Source of the DNA: Entoloma clypeatum
Taxonomy: Eukaryota > Basidiomycota > Agaricomycetes > Agaricales > Entolomataceae
Reading direction: 5' to 3'
NCBI GenBank assembly: GCA_963565915.1
Contig: OY751492.1
Span: 3,658,001-3,722,000, forward strand
DNA length: 64,000 nucleotides
Part shown: positions 1-11,841 of the stretch, one piece after another
Position numbering within the stretch: position 1 is the first letter of the stretch
Layout of the letters: the number at the start of each line of letters is the position of its first letter
Translations under genes and position numbers: made by a program
The notes under the pieces: model-generated
What the model saw: only the letters and a program-made list of their open reading frames with translations
Told to the model about the DNA's origin: nothing
Database searches by the model: none

Positions 1-3000
1 CTGGAAATGTTGCAGGACAAGTGCACATTTGATGTTGAAGCATTATTACACTCAGGGGCGACAGGGATGTTCATAGATCTGGACTTTGCCAAAAGGAACA
101 ACATTGAATTAAGGGAACTACCTTTCCCCATTCAGGTCTACAACATTGATGGCATGCTTAACCAAGGAGGTTCGATCACGCATGAAGCAGTCATGGCTAT
201 GTGGTATAAAGGACATGTGGAGATAGCAGTGTTTGAAGCATGCAACCTAGGAAAAGCTAAAATTATTGTTGGACATACCTGGCTGAAACGCCATAATCCA
301 GAAATCGATTGGGAAAAAGCGGAAATTAAATTATCAAGATGTCCAGAAGAATGTGGCATGCGTCGAACACATTATTTAAATAAAACTGCAAGAACCAAAT
401 GGGGTGGAAGAATGAAAGAAGTAGTAGAAGGAAATGAAGAAGAAGTGGAGGAGGAGGTAATCCACATGCTCAGGGCAGCTAAGGGAGAACCCTCAGATGA
501 AGTACTGGCGGAACAGGTTGTCCCCTGGAAATATCACAAATATCTATCGGTCTTTGAAAAGAAAGCATCAGAAAGGTTACCAGTCAGGAAACCATGGGAT
601 CACGCTATAGACTTAAAACCGGATTTTGTACCAAAAAAGGCCAAAGTCTATCCCCTGTCACTGGATGAAAGGAAAGAAGTATCTGAATTTGTAAACGATC
701 AATTACGCAAAGGATATATTTGACCTACCAAGTCACCACAAACTTCGCCGGTATTCTTTATACCCGAAAAAGACGGAAAGAAACGAATGGTACAGGATTA
801 CCGACATATTAACAGCTGGACCGTTCGCAATAATTATCCACTCCCGTTGATTCTGGAATTGATTGATAAATTAAAGGGAAAGAAAAGGTTTACCAAAATG
901 GACCTCAGATGGGGGTATAACAATGTACGCATCAAAGAAGGAGACCAGTGGAAAGCGGCATTTACAACCCCAGATGGAGCCTTCGAACCAACAGTTATGT
1001 TCTTCGGATTGAATAATTCCCCAAGCACGTTTCAAGCTATGATGAATGACATATTTAGAGACTTGATTGATCAAGGAGACATAGTTATCTATATTGATGA
1101 TATATTGGTAGCAACCAAAGAAGAAAAAGGACACAGTGAAATGGTGGAGGAAATTCTAAAAAGATTACGAGAAAACGACTTATTCTTAAAACCAGGAAAA
1201 TGTTTCTTTGACAGAGACGAAATAGAGTTCTTAGGGTTAATTATTGGGAAAGACGGAATTCGAATGGATCCTTCACAAGTAGACGCCATCAAACAATGGC
1301 CGAGACCAACGAAAGTCAAAGAAGTCCAGTCATTCCTAGGATTGGCCAATTTCTATCAAAGATTCATCAAAGACTTCTCTAAAGTGGCAGGGCCATTACA
1401 TAAATTAACAAGAAAAGAAACAATCTGAAATTGGAAAGAGGAACAGGAGGAAGCGTTTGATATGCTAAAGAAATTATTTACAGAAGCACCTATATTAGTA
1501 TCTCCCGATCCGGATCAGAAGTTGAGAGTAGAATCAGACGCATCGGACTTTGCTACAGGAGCAATTCTATCTATGGAATGCGAGGATGAGAAATGGAGGC
1601 CATGTGCCTTTCTATCTAAAGGATTGAATGATGTAGAACGAAATTACGACGTACACGATAAAGAAATGCTGGGCATAATTCGAGCGCTGGAAGCATGGAG
1701 ACACCACCTGGAAGGAGCCAAACATGAGGTCGAGATCTGGACCGATCATAAAAACCTCGAGTACTTCATGCAGGGATGAAAGCTTAATCGCAGACAAGCA
1801 CGCTGGGCGTTGTATCTAACATGTTTCAACTTTAAATTAATACACAAAGTGTTATATCCGTCTCCGAATCTCCGATCCACTCCGATAGTCCTCCGACATT
1901 CCGGACATCTGTTACCTCTGCATCTCCGCATGTTGCCATCGTGCATTTCATATTCATAACTCCATGCCTTTATGCATTTCATATTCATATTCCCGTTTAC
2001 TTATGCATCGCCTTTTCTGCATGGTCCGTTGACCGACATCTCCGATGTTCGTTACAGTCACTGGCAACTTATGCCACAACTCCGGACCTACTCCGACCAT
2101 CTCCGTAAAGTAATCACATCTAGGTATTTAAGCTCGTACCATACCTGTAGTTCCTCAGTTCGAATATCAACCAAGTTCACTCCTCTACTCTCAGTCCATG
2201 CCAGAGATCCTCGCCGTGGTACAATACGCCGACGACATCCTCATCTACTGCTCTTCCTCCATCGTTACCCTTCAATGAGCTCAGTACTGTGTCCGAGTCA
2301 CAACTCCGACGTCGTCCGACCATTTCCACGTCAACGTGTCTCTCACCGAGATCTCTCTGAGGACCTCTGCACCTCCGACCCCTCCTCCGACCTCTTGAAA
2401 TTGGGACACCTTATCCAACAAACGGCAGCGCAACACATACGTTGAAGCCACGTCCCTCCCCTTCGTCGTTCCTCCGCATTTCCAGAGTTCGGCTCCGGTC
2501 TCAGTCTTACATCCGACCTCCGACGGACTCCGACGAAGCTCCGACGTTTCACCTACTTAACACAAAGCTGACACCTCAATGGGAAAGGCAGATGCTCTTT
2601 TGAGAAGGGTCGATCATAGAAAGGGGGTGGAAAATGACAACGAAGACGTAACATTATTAAAACCGGAATACTTCCACTTGCGAGCAATGGATCGAGGTCA
2701 CATACTTATTGATGGAGAAGAAAGTAAACTATTAAAATGCATCAGGGATGCCAAGGAGTTTGACAAACAAGTGTTGAAAGCAGTGGAAGAGTTAAAGAAA
2801 ACAAATACCAAAACATTGCGTGCAGATGAATGGCACGAAGAGCAGGGACTCTGGTTACATAGAGGAAAAGTTTATGTTCCGAAAAGTCAGACACTCAGGG
2901 AGGAGATAATTAAATTACACCACGACAACCCAGTTGCAGGACACCCAGGGCAGTGGAAGACCCTGGAATTGGTTACACATAATTATTGGTGGCCTAGTAT

Positions 3001-4273
3001 TACAAACATGGTCAAAGCATACGTCGAGGGCTGCGACAGATGTCAACGATCAAAAAACGTGCCTCAACCGCTAACCGGTAAATTAAAAGCAAACACAGAA
3101 CATGCAGGACCATGGAAACATGTTACAGCAGATTTTATTGTAGGACTTCCAGAAGCTCAGGGGTACAACACAGTATTAGTGGTGGCTTGCAGATCGACAA
3201 AGCAATCACACTTTATCAAAACATGCAATGAAGTCTCAGCAGAAGGATTAGCTAAACTATATCGGGACAAAGTCTGGAAACTTCATGGACTGCCGGAATC
3301 GTTAACGTCAGACCGAGGACCACAATTTGCGGCAATATTTATGAAGGAACTAAATAAAATATTAGGGATCACAACTAAATTATCAACGGCGTATCATCCG
3401 CAAACAGACGGACAGACGGAACGCATCAACCAGGAGTTGGAGCAATATCTAAGATCATTTATTTCCCATCGGCAAACAGATTGGCCTGAATGGATGGCAA
3501 CCGCGGAGTTCGCCTATAATAATAAAATTCACACAGCAACTCAGTTTTCGCTGTTCTATGTAAATTATGGGTTTAACCCTAGGATGGGCGTAGAACCTCG
3601 GAGGGCAGAAAAGTCAGAACCGGCAAAAGAATTTGCCCAGCGAATGAAGAAGATTCATGAGGAGGCAGAAGCGGCACTAGTAAAAGCATGAGAAGAGATG
3701 GAACGGTATGCGAACCTGAAACGGGGTGATGCACCAGTTTACAAAGTTGGCGACAAAGTTTGGTTATTGACTAAAGACCTAAAGTTGAACAGACCCTTAA
3801 AAAAACTTGCCGAACGATGGATTGGACCCTATACCATAACCCAAATCATTTTGTCACACGCTGTAGAACTTAAATTACCGAAAACTTGGAAAATCCACCC
3901 GGTCATCAATGTATCACGGATCCGGTTATTTAAAGAGCCACTATTTAAATCGCAAAGGGTGCAAGCACCAAATCCCATAGTTATCAATGGTGAAGAGGAG
4001 TACAATGTCGCTAAAGTTATTGACTCAAGGTTGAAGAGAGGAAAGCTGGAATATTTAGTGCAATGGGAGGGTCTGACTCAGGACCACAACACATGGGAAC
4101 CCGAGGATCACCTGGAACATGCCAAGGAAGCGGTGGAGGACTTCTTTAAGTTAAACCCGAATGCACCCCGGCACTTACGCGCAAACATCTTTGAAGGATT
4201 GGAATTTAAACCATATGAGAATTTCATGGACACCCCGGACGACATCATATCTCGCCTGGAAGTCGAGATCTAG
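1..4273 (+). pseudogene. Ty3/gypsy chromovirus pol (family A, copy 1), interrupted
   Basis: Pol polyprotein of a Ty3 chromovirus, already inside pol at the window edge. Visible in order: aspartic protease near 40-75, reverse transcriptase about 600-1430 with YIDD at 1090-1101, RNase H about 1520-1780 (ESDASDF, TDHKNLEYF), H2C2 zinc finger of integrase at 2920-3060 (ends CDRCQRSK), integrase core with TADFIVG, TSDRGPQ and DGQTERINQ, and a C-terminal chromodomain about 3990-4170 (YLVQWEGL, NTWEPEDHL). Family knowledge: such polyproteins copy and integrate the element, and the chromodomain guides integration to heterochromatin. The frame carries in-frame TGA codons at 721, 1426, 1777 and 3689 and is split by a nested LTR at 1850-2562. 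Removing the insert and one TSD copy restores the frame. The protease motif reads HSGAT instead of DSGAT. The copy is dead. Confidence 0.93.
1850..2562 (+). mobile_element. Solo LTR nested in the gypsy pol
   Basis: 713-bp insert beginning TGTTATATCC and ending CTACTTAACA, so it has TG...CA ends and 5-bp inverted termini (TGTTA/TAACA). It is flanked by the 5-bp direct repeat CAAAG at 1845-1849 and 2563-2567. The pol frame reads IHK before and ADTSMGKADAL after it, so the host sequence is exactly split. No internal region is present, as expected for LTR-LTR recombination of a full element. Many copies of CTCCGA occur near both ends, and a TATA-like tatttaag lies near 2126. It differs from the other LTRs in the window, so it represents a further retrotransposon family. 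Strand is inferred only from the TG...CA orientation and the TATA-like site. Confidence 0.85.
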
Positions 4274-4284
4274 AAAGGGGGTAA

Positions 4285-4577
4285 TGTTATGATCGTATTT
4301 TCACTTTTCACTCTATCTTATCTTATCTCAATCTTATCTACATCATATCGTACATGAGGACATCTTATCATTATCGCGCAGCATGACGCTGCCACAACGC
4401 AGCCTCATGGAATTTACATATATAAGTAGGGTACTTTCACTTGTATTCGATAGCTTGTTCTCTTGAGATTCCTGCTGGGTCTCTTGGCAATACAGCCGTC
4501 TTCATCCCTCCACGTTCCACATCCTAAGTTCAACCGTTTGGGCTCGCGACGTCATCTGACTTAGCGTCGCCTCAACA
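4285..4577 (+). repeat. 3' LTR of gypsy family A copy 1
   Basis: 293-bp LTR starting TGTTATGATC directly after a purine-rich tract (agaaagggggtaa, 4272-4284), which is the likely polypurine tract, and ending gcctcaaca. The same boundaries occur in the second family A copy at 54817-55144. It contains a TATA box (catatataagtaggg) near 4427-4441. The pol stop TAG at 4271-4273 lies 11 nt upstream of the LTR. Confidence 0.88.
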
Positions 4578-4599
4578 GTTCCCGACGACTCATTTCTGT

Positions 4600-4764
4600 G
4601 CCCATCCCTGTGCCAGCAATTGATATAACATCACAGTCCTGTTTGAGTATTGCCTCAACAACTCTGAGTTGCCATAGACATGGGCGACAGTTGAAGGCTT
4701 CCTGAGTGCAGGTTCGTAGTTCAGATAGAGGTGGTATAGCAGAGCTAGATGGAGTGGATGCCAT
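4600..4764 (-). pseudogene. RecQ-type DNA helicase, N-terminal fragment
   Basis: A minus-strand frame starting at ATG 4764 encodes about 55 residues. They include FNCRPCLWQLRVVEAILKQ followed by DVISIAGTGMG, the Q-motif-like and Walker A regions that start RecQ/DEAD-type helicases (usual form PC.FQ...A.L...DV...TG.GK). The match stops at the Walker A glycine, only 22 bp before the end of the gypsy LTR at 4577; the K-T/S of Walker A is not present. The rest of the helicase is absent. RecQ-like helicases are often amplified in Agaricomycete genomes. This looks like a 5' remnant cut by the retroelement insertion or by later deletion. Confidence 0.6.
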
Positions 4765-5626
4765 TGTGTTGCAGTGAGGGTGGGAGTTACAGGCAACAAT
4801 GAAACATGATACACGACACGACGTGCTATATTTGTCCCCAGGGCTCTCACATCACGATATCAGCTTATGTCACTCACGGCACTATGGCAGTCCCAAAACA
4901 GCCTCCAATGTGACCCATCATCACGGTGGCTGAGCTTGTTTGCATATGTTTTGTGCCAGGCCCTCTGGAGTGGTTGAAGGAAATAAGGTTGTCGGTCTTT
5001 TCTCAATAGATGATTACTAATACATTATAAATCACATTGAAAAACATAAAGATTGAACATAACAATTTCTGCTCAACCGCGACAGTGGGCATGGGAAGGA
5101 GGCTGACCTCAGGCTGTTCATTGTCGAGACACGGCGGTAACGTTCCACACACAATCATTGTTGCCATGTTTTGTGCCTGGGCATGGGTTCCTATCGGGGG
5201 AGCGGGTCGCAGCGAGAGTCCTCCGCCCAGTCTCGACAGGAGAGTCTACGAAATGGGGAAACTGGTGGATCAGGAATGTGAGTTGAGCATGAGTCGAGGA
5301 TGGCTCCCTTCAAGTTATCCAAAGGGTTGAACATGTCGAACCTGTCCGCAGTGTTGCCAATGCCAGTGGTTTGATAGCTAAGTAGTCCGCAAGAAGTTTA
5401 TCTGAAGTCATTGTCAGCTGGCAAAGCAAATACAAACAGCTTTCTGGCCATCTCAACATAAAGTAAACCCAACCCATTGGTCGGTGAATTACCCCCCTAT
5501 GGCCCCATCAGGGCCGGTGGCCGCATGGTCGGATTGATCTCAACAAGTAATGATAGGCTGCCTGGACATGATAATCGCCAGGACTTATGCGAAATGGCTG
5601 CCTCAGCGGGACTTACGTGAAAGAAT
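4765..5626. other. Intergenic, no gene seen
   Basis: No convincing coding region. A 97-codon frame at 5037-5330 has no recognisable motif. At 5452-5487 lies one arm of an imperfect inverted repeat whose partner is at 11452-11489, on the other side of the copia element. Confidence 0.6.
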
Positions 5627-5938
5627 TGTTGAAACTTTTCCCATCATGTAGATTAGATTATATTAGATTACATCACGTGACCTTTACACATCTTTGATTA
5701 CATACTTGTTTGGTTGGTACAAACAGTAGTACGGTATATAAGACCAGGAAACTGTCAAATATCAATAAGTTGTCTCTTGACTCTTAACCAGCTCCATCGC
5801 TCTCACCAGCCTCAACCGCTCTCACTAGCCTTACCCCCTCCAAACCATGTAAGTGACTATAGCGGTATCGTAGAGTACTTCCACTGTAGCTATGTTGCTC
5901 AGTACACCTGTGGCTAGCGCCCAGGTGGAACTTCAACA
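5627..5938 (+). repeat. 5' LTR of copia copy 1
   Basis: TGTTGAAACTTTTCCC to GGAACTTCAACA, 312 bp. It contains a TATA box (cggtatataagacc) near 5732-5745, which should drive the element transcript, and repeated gattaga units near its start. Confidence 0.93.
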
Positions 5939-5953
5939 GGTTATGGGCCCCGG
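5939..5953 (+). promoter_or_regulatory. Primer-binding site, initiator tRNA-Met anticodon arm
   Basis: Directly after the 5' LTR the sequence reads GGTTATGGGCCCCGG. GGTTATGGGCCC is the reverse complement of the initiator tRNA-Met anticodon stem-loop, the half-tRNA primer known for Drosophila copia, rather than of a tRNA 3' end. The same motif sits next to the LTR of the second copia copy (42181-42194, minus strand). Confidence 0.75.
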
Positions 5954-6299
5954 ATAGCAGAGGGACTTGGGAAACGCTGGCAACAGCGAGTACCTGCCCA
6001 CTCTACCCTGGTTGGCAAAGAACCGATCGAAAGATCTAGGTTCTGAGTCTTACTTCTTCACATATGAACCTGGGAACGTCATTACGACAAGTACCTGTCA
6101 TGAGGCGTCCCTAAGGGGATTGACATAGTACACTCCATGTGGAAACGTTGATCGCACCTTATACGTTTCTGACATATAAAGGGTTTTCCCATGACTGCTA
6201 TTCCTAAAGGGAATATGTCATAAGGAATCATTCAATTGTTTTCTCGAATCATATTCATAACACATCACTGATTGAGAACCCTTTTTAGATTCATTCACA

Positions 6300-9200
6300 A
6301 TGTCTACCTCTCGCTCCGCCATGGACACCATCACCACCTTTGACGGTATTGACTACCAAAGCTGGGCAGAAAAGATGAAGTCCTATCTTCTCCATCAAGG
6401 AGTCTGGCGCATTGTTTCTGGCGACATCGTCCGCCCTGACATCGCCGACTTTACCACCACGGTCTCCACCCCTGGGGCCACTGCTACCGCACCTCCCATC
6501 CTGGCTACTACGGTCGACCAGCCTGGCTTCCGCAAGGAAGAGAAAGCCTGGATCAGGGACGATGACGTAGCTCTCGGGGCGATACGCCTGAAAATCTCTG
6601 AGGCGATCAGGCGCCACATCAAGGACAGCACCTCGGCACTTGACGCATGGAAAACGCTAAAGGATACCTACTCCAAGGTATCCCCGGCTGTCATCTTCGG
6701 CGACTTCAAAGCCGCCGCCACCTTCAAGCTATCTGGACGCGACCCCGTTCCTGAAATCGAACACCTGGGATCTCTTTTTGCCCGGCTTGCCGATTCGAAC
6801 TTTGTCGTCCCCGATCTAATGCAGGCAATGATCCTGGCGAATGCAATCCCCGACGCATGGTCTGCGCTCTCCACCGCTCTCTTCCAGGTGTACGACGCCG
6901 ATGACTTCACATGGCAGGCCGTCGCCGACAGCATCATCTCGGAATACAGGTGCAAGTATTCGGTTGGGTCTACTCGTGCGTCCAATGAGCAGGCCCGGAA
7001 AATTTCCGGGACTAAGCGAAAGGGGCAGGACCCCAAATGGGAAAAGCAGCAAAAGCCGAGTACCTCGCAGAACCATGCTGACAAGCAGCCTAACTCGACC
7101 GACCCGAGTACCGCTTCTGAAAAGAAGAAGGGAAAGGGACACTGGCGCAACCAGAAGAAACGTGCCAACAACGCGGACAACGAGTCCAACCAAGCCGAGG
7201 AGATGGTCGAGTTCATCGCACCAGCTATTGAGCACATCCCTCGTCGTCCTGCTCCTTGTCCCCTTCCTCCTCGTCATGCACCGTCTTTCACCACCGTAAC
7301 TGGTCGCGGAAAGACTTCCTTTACTGCACAGCCTGAGTCAGAAAGGATGCAGTCACTACTGCAGCGGATGAACCCGCCTCCGTCACAGTACACCGGACAG
7401 ACTCCTAGGATGTCGTCTGCGTGGAAAAAGAACGAAAAGGTTAGGAAACTTGCCCGAGAAATCGGCGCCCGACCTTCTGGGTCAAACCTTCGTATCCTAG
7501 ATACCATCATTCCTGACATCGACGAAAGGCCGGCTAAACAGCGTCGCGTAGCCTCGTCAATAGAAGAATCGCTGAAAATGATGGACATCGACCAGGAACG
7601 GATGGGGCCGGATGTGTTTGAAGACGAGATTGAACTTGACGGTTCGTCAGAACTCTTTCTCAAACCTTGCCAATTGCGGAATGCTAATAATACCTCTCAA
7701 CAGACATATGATATATTAGCCAGTACCAGTACAGAGTGCGTAGATCACATTAGCAGTGATCTACATAAAAAATATATTAAACATTTCGCCTCTTGTACAC
7801 ATTGTAAGGAGAAAGAACGTGCACAATGGATATTAGATTCCGGCGCTTCTCTACACTTTACGCATGAGTTCAAAGACTTCGCATACTATAGACCTCTCAC
7901 GGTCAAGCGATTCGTCCAAACTGCTGCTAAAGGAAAGAAACTGGAAATACTCGGAGTTGGGGCCGTTCCAGTACGGCACACCCTAAATGGGGAAGTTAAA
8001 ACCCATCTTCTCAGACCGGTATTCTACATTCCGGACATGGACACACACCTATTGTCTTTAGGTGTCTTCCTTAACCATGGTTACAAAGTAGACGGGACTC
8101 GTGGAGAAATCAACATCTCCAAAGGGCTGAACAAAATCCAGTTTTCGCCTCACATCCTTGGTCAAACCATTTACTGGTTAGACACTGAAATACGCTATGA
8201 CCAGATCCATGCGATCTCAAGCAAAATCACTGTCGAAACATGGCACAAGCGCCTTGGTCACCCAAATGATCAAGCACTCCGAAAGATTCCCACCAGTACC
8301 AAAGGGGTACCTGAGACACTAGTACGTGAGAAATCACAGGAAAGCTGCACAGGCTGCCTCAAAGGGAAAATGCCGAATCAATCATATCCCAATTCGATGA
8401 CAAGGGCAACAAAAACCTTTGATCTAATCCATTCCGATCTCAAACAGATATCCACGGCATCATACCACAAATATAAATATTTCCTTACGTTTTTGGACGA
8501 CTTTTCATCTCACGTCTAGGTTGTCTTGCTCAGAAAGAAGTCGGATGCCATCACGGCACTGCGACAATTTCTTGCGATGATCCAGAATCAGTTCGCCGCC
8601 ACTCCTAAGAAATGGCGAGTTGATGGAGGTGGAGAGTTTGACGAATACAAGGATGTACTTGCCGATCATGGAGTTCTGATCGACGTCACGCTCCCGTATC
8701 AGCACCAGCAGAATGGTAGAGCAGAACGGATAAATCGAACCCTGTGGGAGAAATCTCAGGCCTTGCGCTTCGACGCGTGCTTACCCCCTATGTGGTGGGA
8801 ATTCTGTTTGGAACATGCAGCGTTTCTCTACAATAGAACCCCCATGCAGCGTCTTGAATGGAATACCCCTTACTTCAGGGTGACCAATGAGATCCCCGAT
8901 ATGTCAAGCATCAGAGTCTTCGGATGTCAGGCATATGTGTATATCCCAAAGGAAAAACGTAGAAATTCCCTGGAGTCTAGATCTCGATTGATGATTTATC
9001 TCGGATCAAAACCAGGGGTCAAAGGATACCGCTTCATGGATCCTGAGACCAACACGATTTTCATGGGTGGGAAAGCTATCTTTGATGAAAGCAAGTACCC
9101 CAGATGCCACATCGACCCTTTGCCAGAAAACCATCCAGAAATGGAAAATCCAGAACCGGCTGATGAGTTTGAGGACCTCATCCCCGGAAATGATGACAAT

Positions 9201-11047
9201 GATAGTCACAACGAAACACCTCATGACCCAGTTCCCATTGAACAGAATCAACCTGAATCAGACAACGAACTGCCTGCCAGTGAGCCTGATGACGAACCGC
9301 GAGTACCCACTCCGGAACCCGAGCAAGTACCAGATCGACCGATCAGGGAACGACGAGTCCGGAAGATGCCAGGAAGCATCTATGGGGAAGACACTCCAGC
9401 GTCTGATCTTGAAAAATTAGATCGAAGACGGAGATTGGGCGGTCAAACGGCATGGATGAATGACCTCCTGATGGAGGCAATATCAGTCCAAGTTGGCATC
9501 ATTGAAATGTCCCATAAAGACATATACCCTCTTCCAAATAAAGAAGACTGGTATGCGGCTGAACGAAAAGAGCTAGACATGCTCAAACGCCGCGGGGTGA
9601 TCACGGAGCTAGTACCCCTGCCTGAAGGGAGGAAAGCTCTAAGGAACAAATGGGTTTATAACGAAAAATCCGACGGGCGTCTGAAAGCGCGTCTTGTCGC
9701 AAAAGGCTTCTCGCAGGTGGAAGGGATCGACTTTGATCAGATCTTCTCACCAGTCGTAAGATATGAAACCGTCCGACTAATACTGGCATTGACAGCCCTT
9801 GAAGGGTGGTTCATGACACTCTTGGACGTCTCATCAGCCTTCCTCTATGGAACGCTCCTTGAGGTAATCTACATGCGACAGCCTGAGGGCTACATAGTAA
9901 AAGGGAAAGAACACCTCGTGTACCGACTATACAAAGCCCTATATGGACTTAAGCAGGCCGCATTAGCCTGGTGGAGAGAACTTGATTCCTCCATGAAAAA
10001 GCTCGGCTTTGTCCGGCTTCACTCCGATGCGGGAGTGTTCATTCACAAAAGTACCAGCGGGGAAATTGTAATTGCCATCATTTATGTCGATGACTCTGCT
10101 TTTCTCGGCACAAACCGAGAGTACACGCTAGAGAAGAAAAAGGCTTTCATGACAACATGGGAATGTAGGGACCTAGGTCACCTAGTGCCCGATGGGGAAC
10201 CAAAGGAATTTCTCTCAATCCAAATAAGGCAACGTGGGAAGAAAATCTTCATTGATCAAGTACCTTACCTTGAGAAAATTCTTGCACGTATGGGGATGAG
10301 CGAATCCAATGCCACCCATACCCCACTCCCGACGGGCTACAAACCCATGAAGTCTGAGGATGAACCCAATGCGGAACTCAGATCCAAGTACCAATCCGTC
10401 ATCGGGTCACTATTGTACTTAATGATCGGGACAAGACCCGACATTTGTTTCGCCATGATCAAAATGTCCCAATTTTCCGCAAACCCTACCAAACGCCATT
10501 TAGAAGTGGCTAGGGATATTTGCAGGTATTTGAAGGCAACAAAAGATTACGCGATCATGTACGATGGCGATTCTGGGAAAGGAATCTACGCATTCACAGA
10601 CTCCGATTGGGCATCAGATGAAAACACCAGGAAATCCACTACTGGTTACTTCATATCACTGGCGTCTGGAGCAGTAACATGGGTTTCATCAGCGCAGAAA
10701 ACCATTGCCCTCTCTTCCACGGAAGCAGAATACATGGCGCTATCAGATTGCAGTCGCGCAGTGACATGGCTTAGAAGCATGCTTGCTGAACTTGGGATGC
10801 AGATCGGATCAGTCCCGATCTATGGAGATAACAATGGCTCCGTCTTTATCGCATCCAACCCTTAACTGAAAAACGGTCCAAGCACATCGACATGCGATTT
10901 CACTTTGTCAGAGAAAAAGTATCCGAAGGGATTATTACGGTCGAATTCATCGAAAGAGTGAATAACCCTGCAGACCTTTTAACTAAGAATCTAGGGAAGA
11001 TCCTCTTCAACAAGTTTATCCCGTACTTTGGATTACTTAAAAACTAG
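6300..11047 (+). pseudogene. Copia Gag-Pol polyprotein, one stop and one frameshift
   Basis: One frame from ATG 6300 encodes a copia-type polyprotein of about 1,580 residues. Domains: Gag (residues 1 to about 210, no CCHC knuckle seen), aspartic protease with LDSGAS (D at 7836-7838), GAG pre-integrase (WHKRLGH at about 8241, CTGCLKGK), integrase core (HSDLK, VDGGGEF, NGRAERINRT), copia RT with YVDD at 10083-10094, and RNase H (FTDSDWASD, ALSSTEAEYMAL). TAG at 8517-8519 replaces a Trp that is present in copy 2 (HVWVV). At about 10863 one base is missing relative to copy 2, which shifts the last 60 codons; they run in another frame to TAG 11045-11047. All catalytic motifs are otherwise present, so inactivation is recent. 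Confidence 0.93.
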
Positions 11048-11115
11048 ACGAAGAAAGAGTACCAATATGGGAAAAAGTAAGATGTATTTAGAAGTATGTA
11101 CTAAATATGGGGGGG

Positions 11116-11427
11116 TGTTGAAACTTTTCCCATCACGTAGATTAGATTAGATTAGATTACATCACGTGACCTTTACACATCTTCGATTACATACTTGTTT
11201 GGTTGGTACAAACAGTAGTACGGTATATAAGACCAGGAAACTGTCAAATATCAATAAGTTGTCTCTTGACTCTTAACCAGCTCCATCGCTCTCACCAGCC
11301 TCAACTGCTCTCACTAGCCTTACCCCCTCCAAACCATGTAAGTGACTATAGCGGTATCGTAGAGTACTTCCACTGTAGCTATGTTGCTCAGTACACCTGT
11401 GGCTAGCGCCCAGGTGGAACTTCAACA
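11116..11427 (+). repeat. 3' LTR of copia copy 1
   Basis: 312 bp with the same ends as the 5' LTR, preceded by the polypurine tract atatggggggg (11105-11115) and followed by the TSD AGAAT. Over the portions compared by eye it matches the 5' copy except at four positions. Confidence 0.93.
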
Positions 11428-11432
11428 AGAAT

Positions 11433-11841
11433 GCCACTACGGAGGGTTGAACACTCAACCAATGGGCGTCGGGTTTACTTTATATTGAGTCTCAACACAC
11501 CCCATACTAGACAAAATTGTGAAAGGATGAGACCCAGGCATCAGCTCCAGGCGAGATTGTCGAGGGTTGACAACGCCAGCCAAGATGACGACACCTTGAC
11601 AATCTGATACAATCTCAACGTGAGATCACAACCGATCACGACCAATTATCCCCCCAATACAAGATTGGTACAAGTCGTGAGAAATAGAACGGTTCGTCAG
11701 CTTTTCCAGGTTTTGGTGATGGCGTAGCTTCTTATCTTAGTATTGTTGGTTTTCCGTATCCTGACATAGTAGGCTATGGGAACAAGAGGATTGCGGTGAA
11801 CACCTTCAACTCTAATTCCCCCATTTCTTCCTTCTGATCTG
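11433..11841. other. Intergenic, no gene seen
   Basis: Only the right arm of the inverted repeat that brackets the copia insertion (11452-11489) is recognisable. The stretch just before 11842 ends in a pyrimidine-rich tract and CAG, and could be the 3' end of an intron of the next gene. Confidence 0.5.

Larger units (their letters stand above)
5627..11427 (+). mobile_element. Full-length Ty1/copia retrotransposon (copy 1)
   Basis: Complete element with 312-bp LTRs at 5627-5938 and 11116-11427, both TGTTGAAAC...CTTCAACA, and a 5-bp TSD AGAAT at 5622-5626 and 11428-11432. A primer-binding site follows the 5' LTR, one long gag-pol frame fills the interior, and a polypurine tract ending in a run of G lies at 11105-11115. 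In the LTR portions I compared (not the full 312 bp) I found four substitutions, three of them CpG versus TpG, so the insertion is fairly recent. The coding frame nevertheless has one stop and one frameshift. Confidence 0.95.

Noticed and set aside
6668..7277. Antisense ORFs of 189 and 153 codons inside copia gag
   Set aside because: Mirror frames of the real polyprotein; no independent signal.
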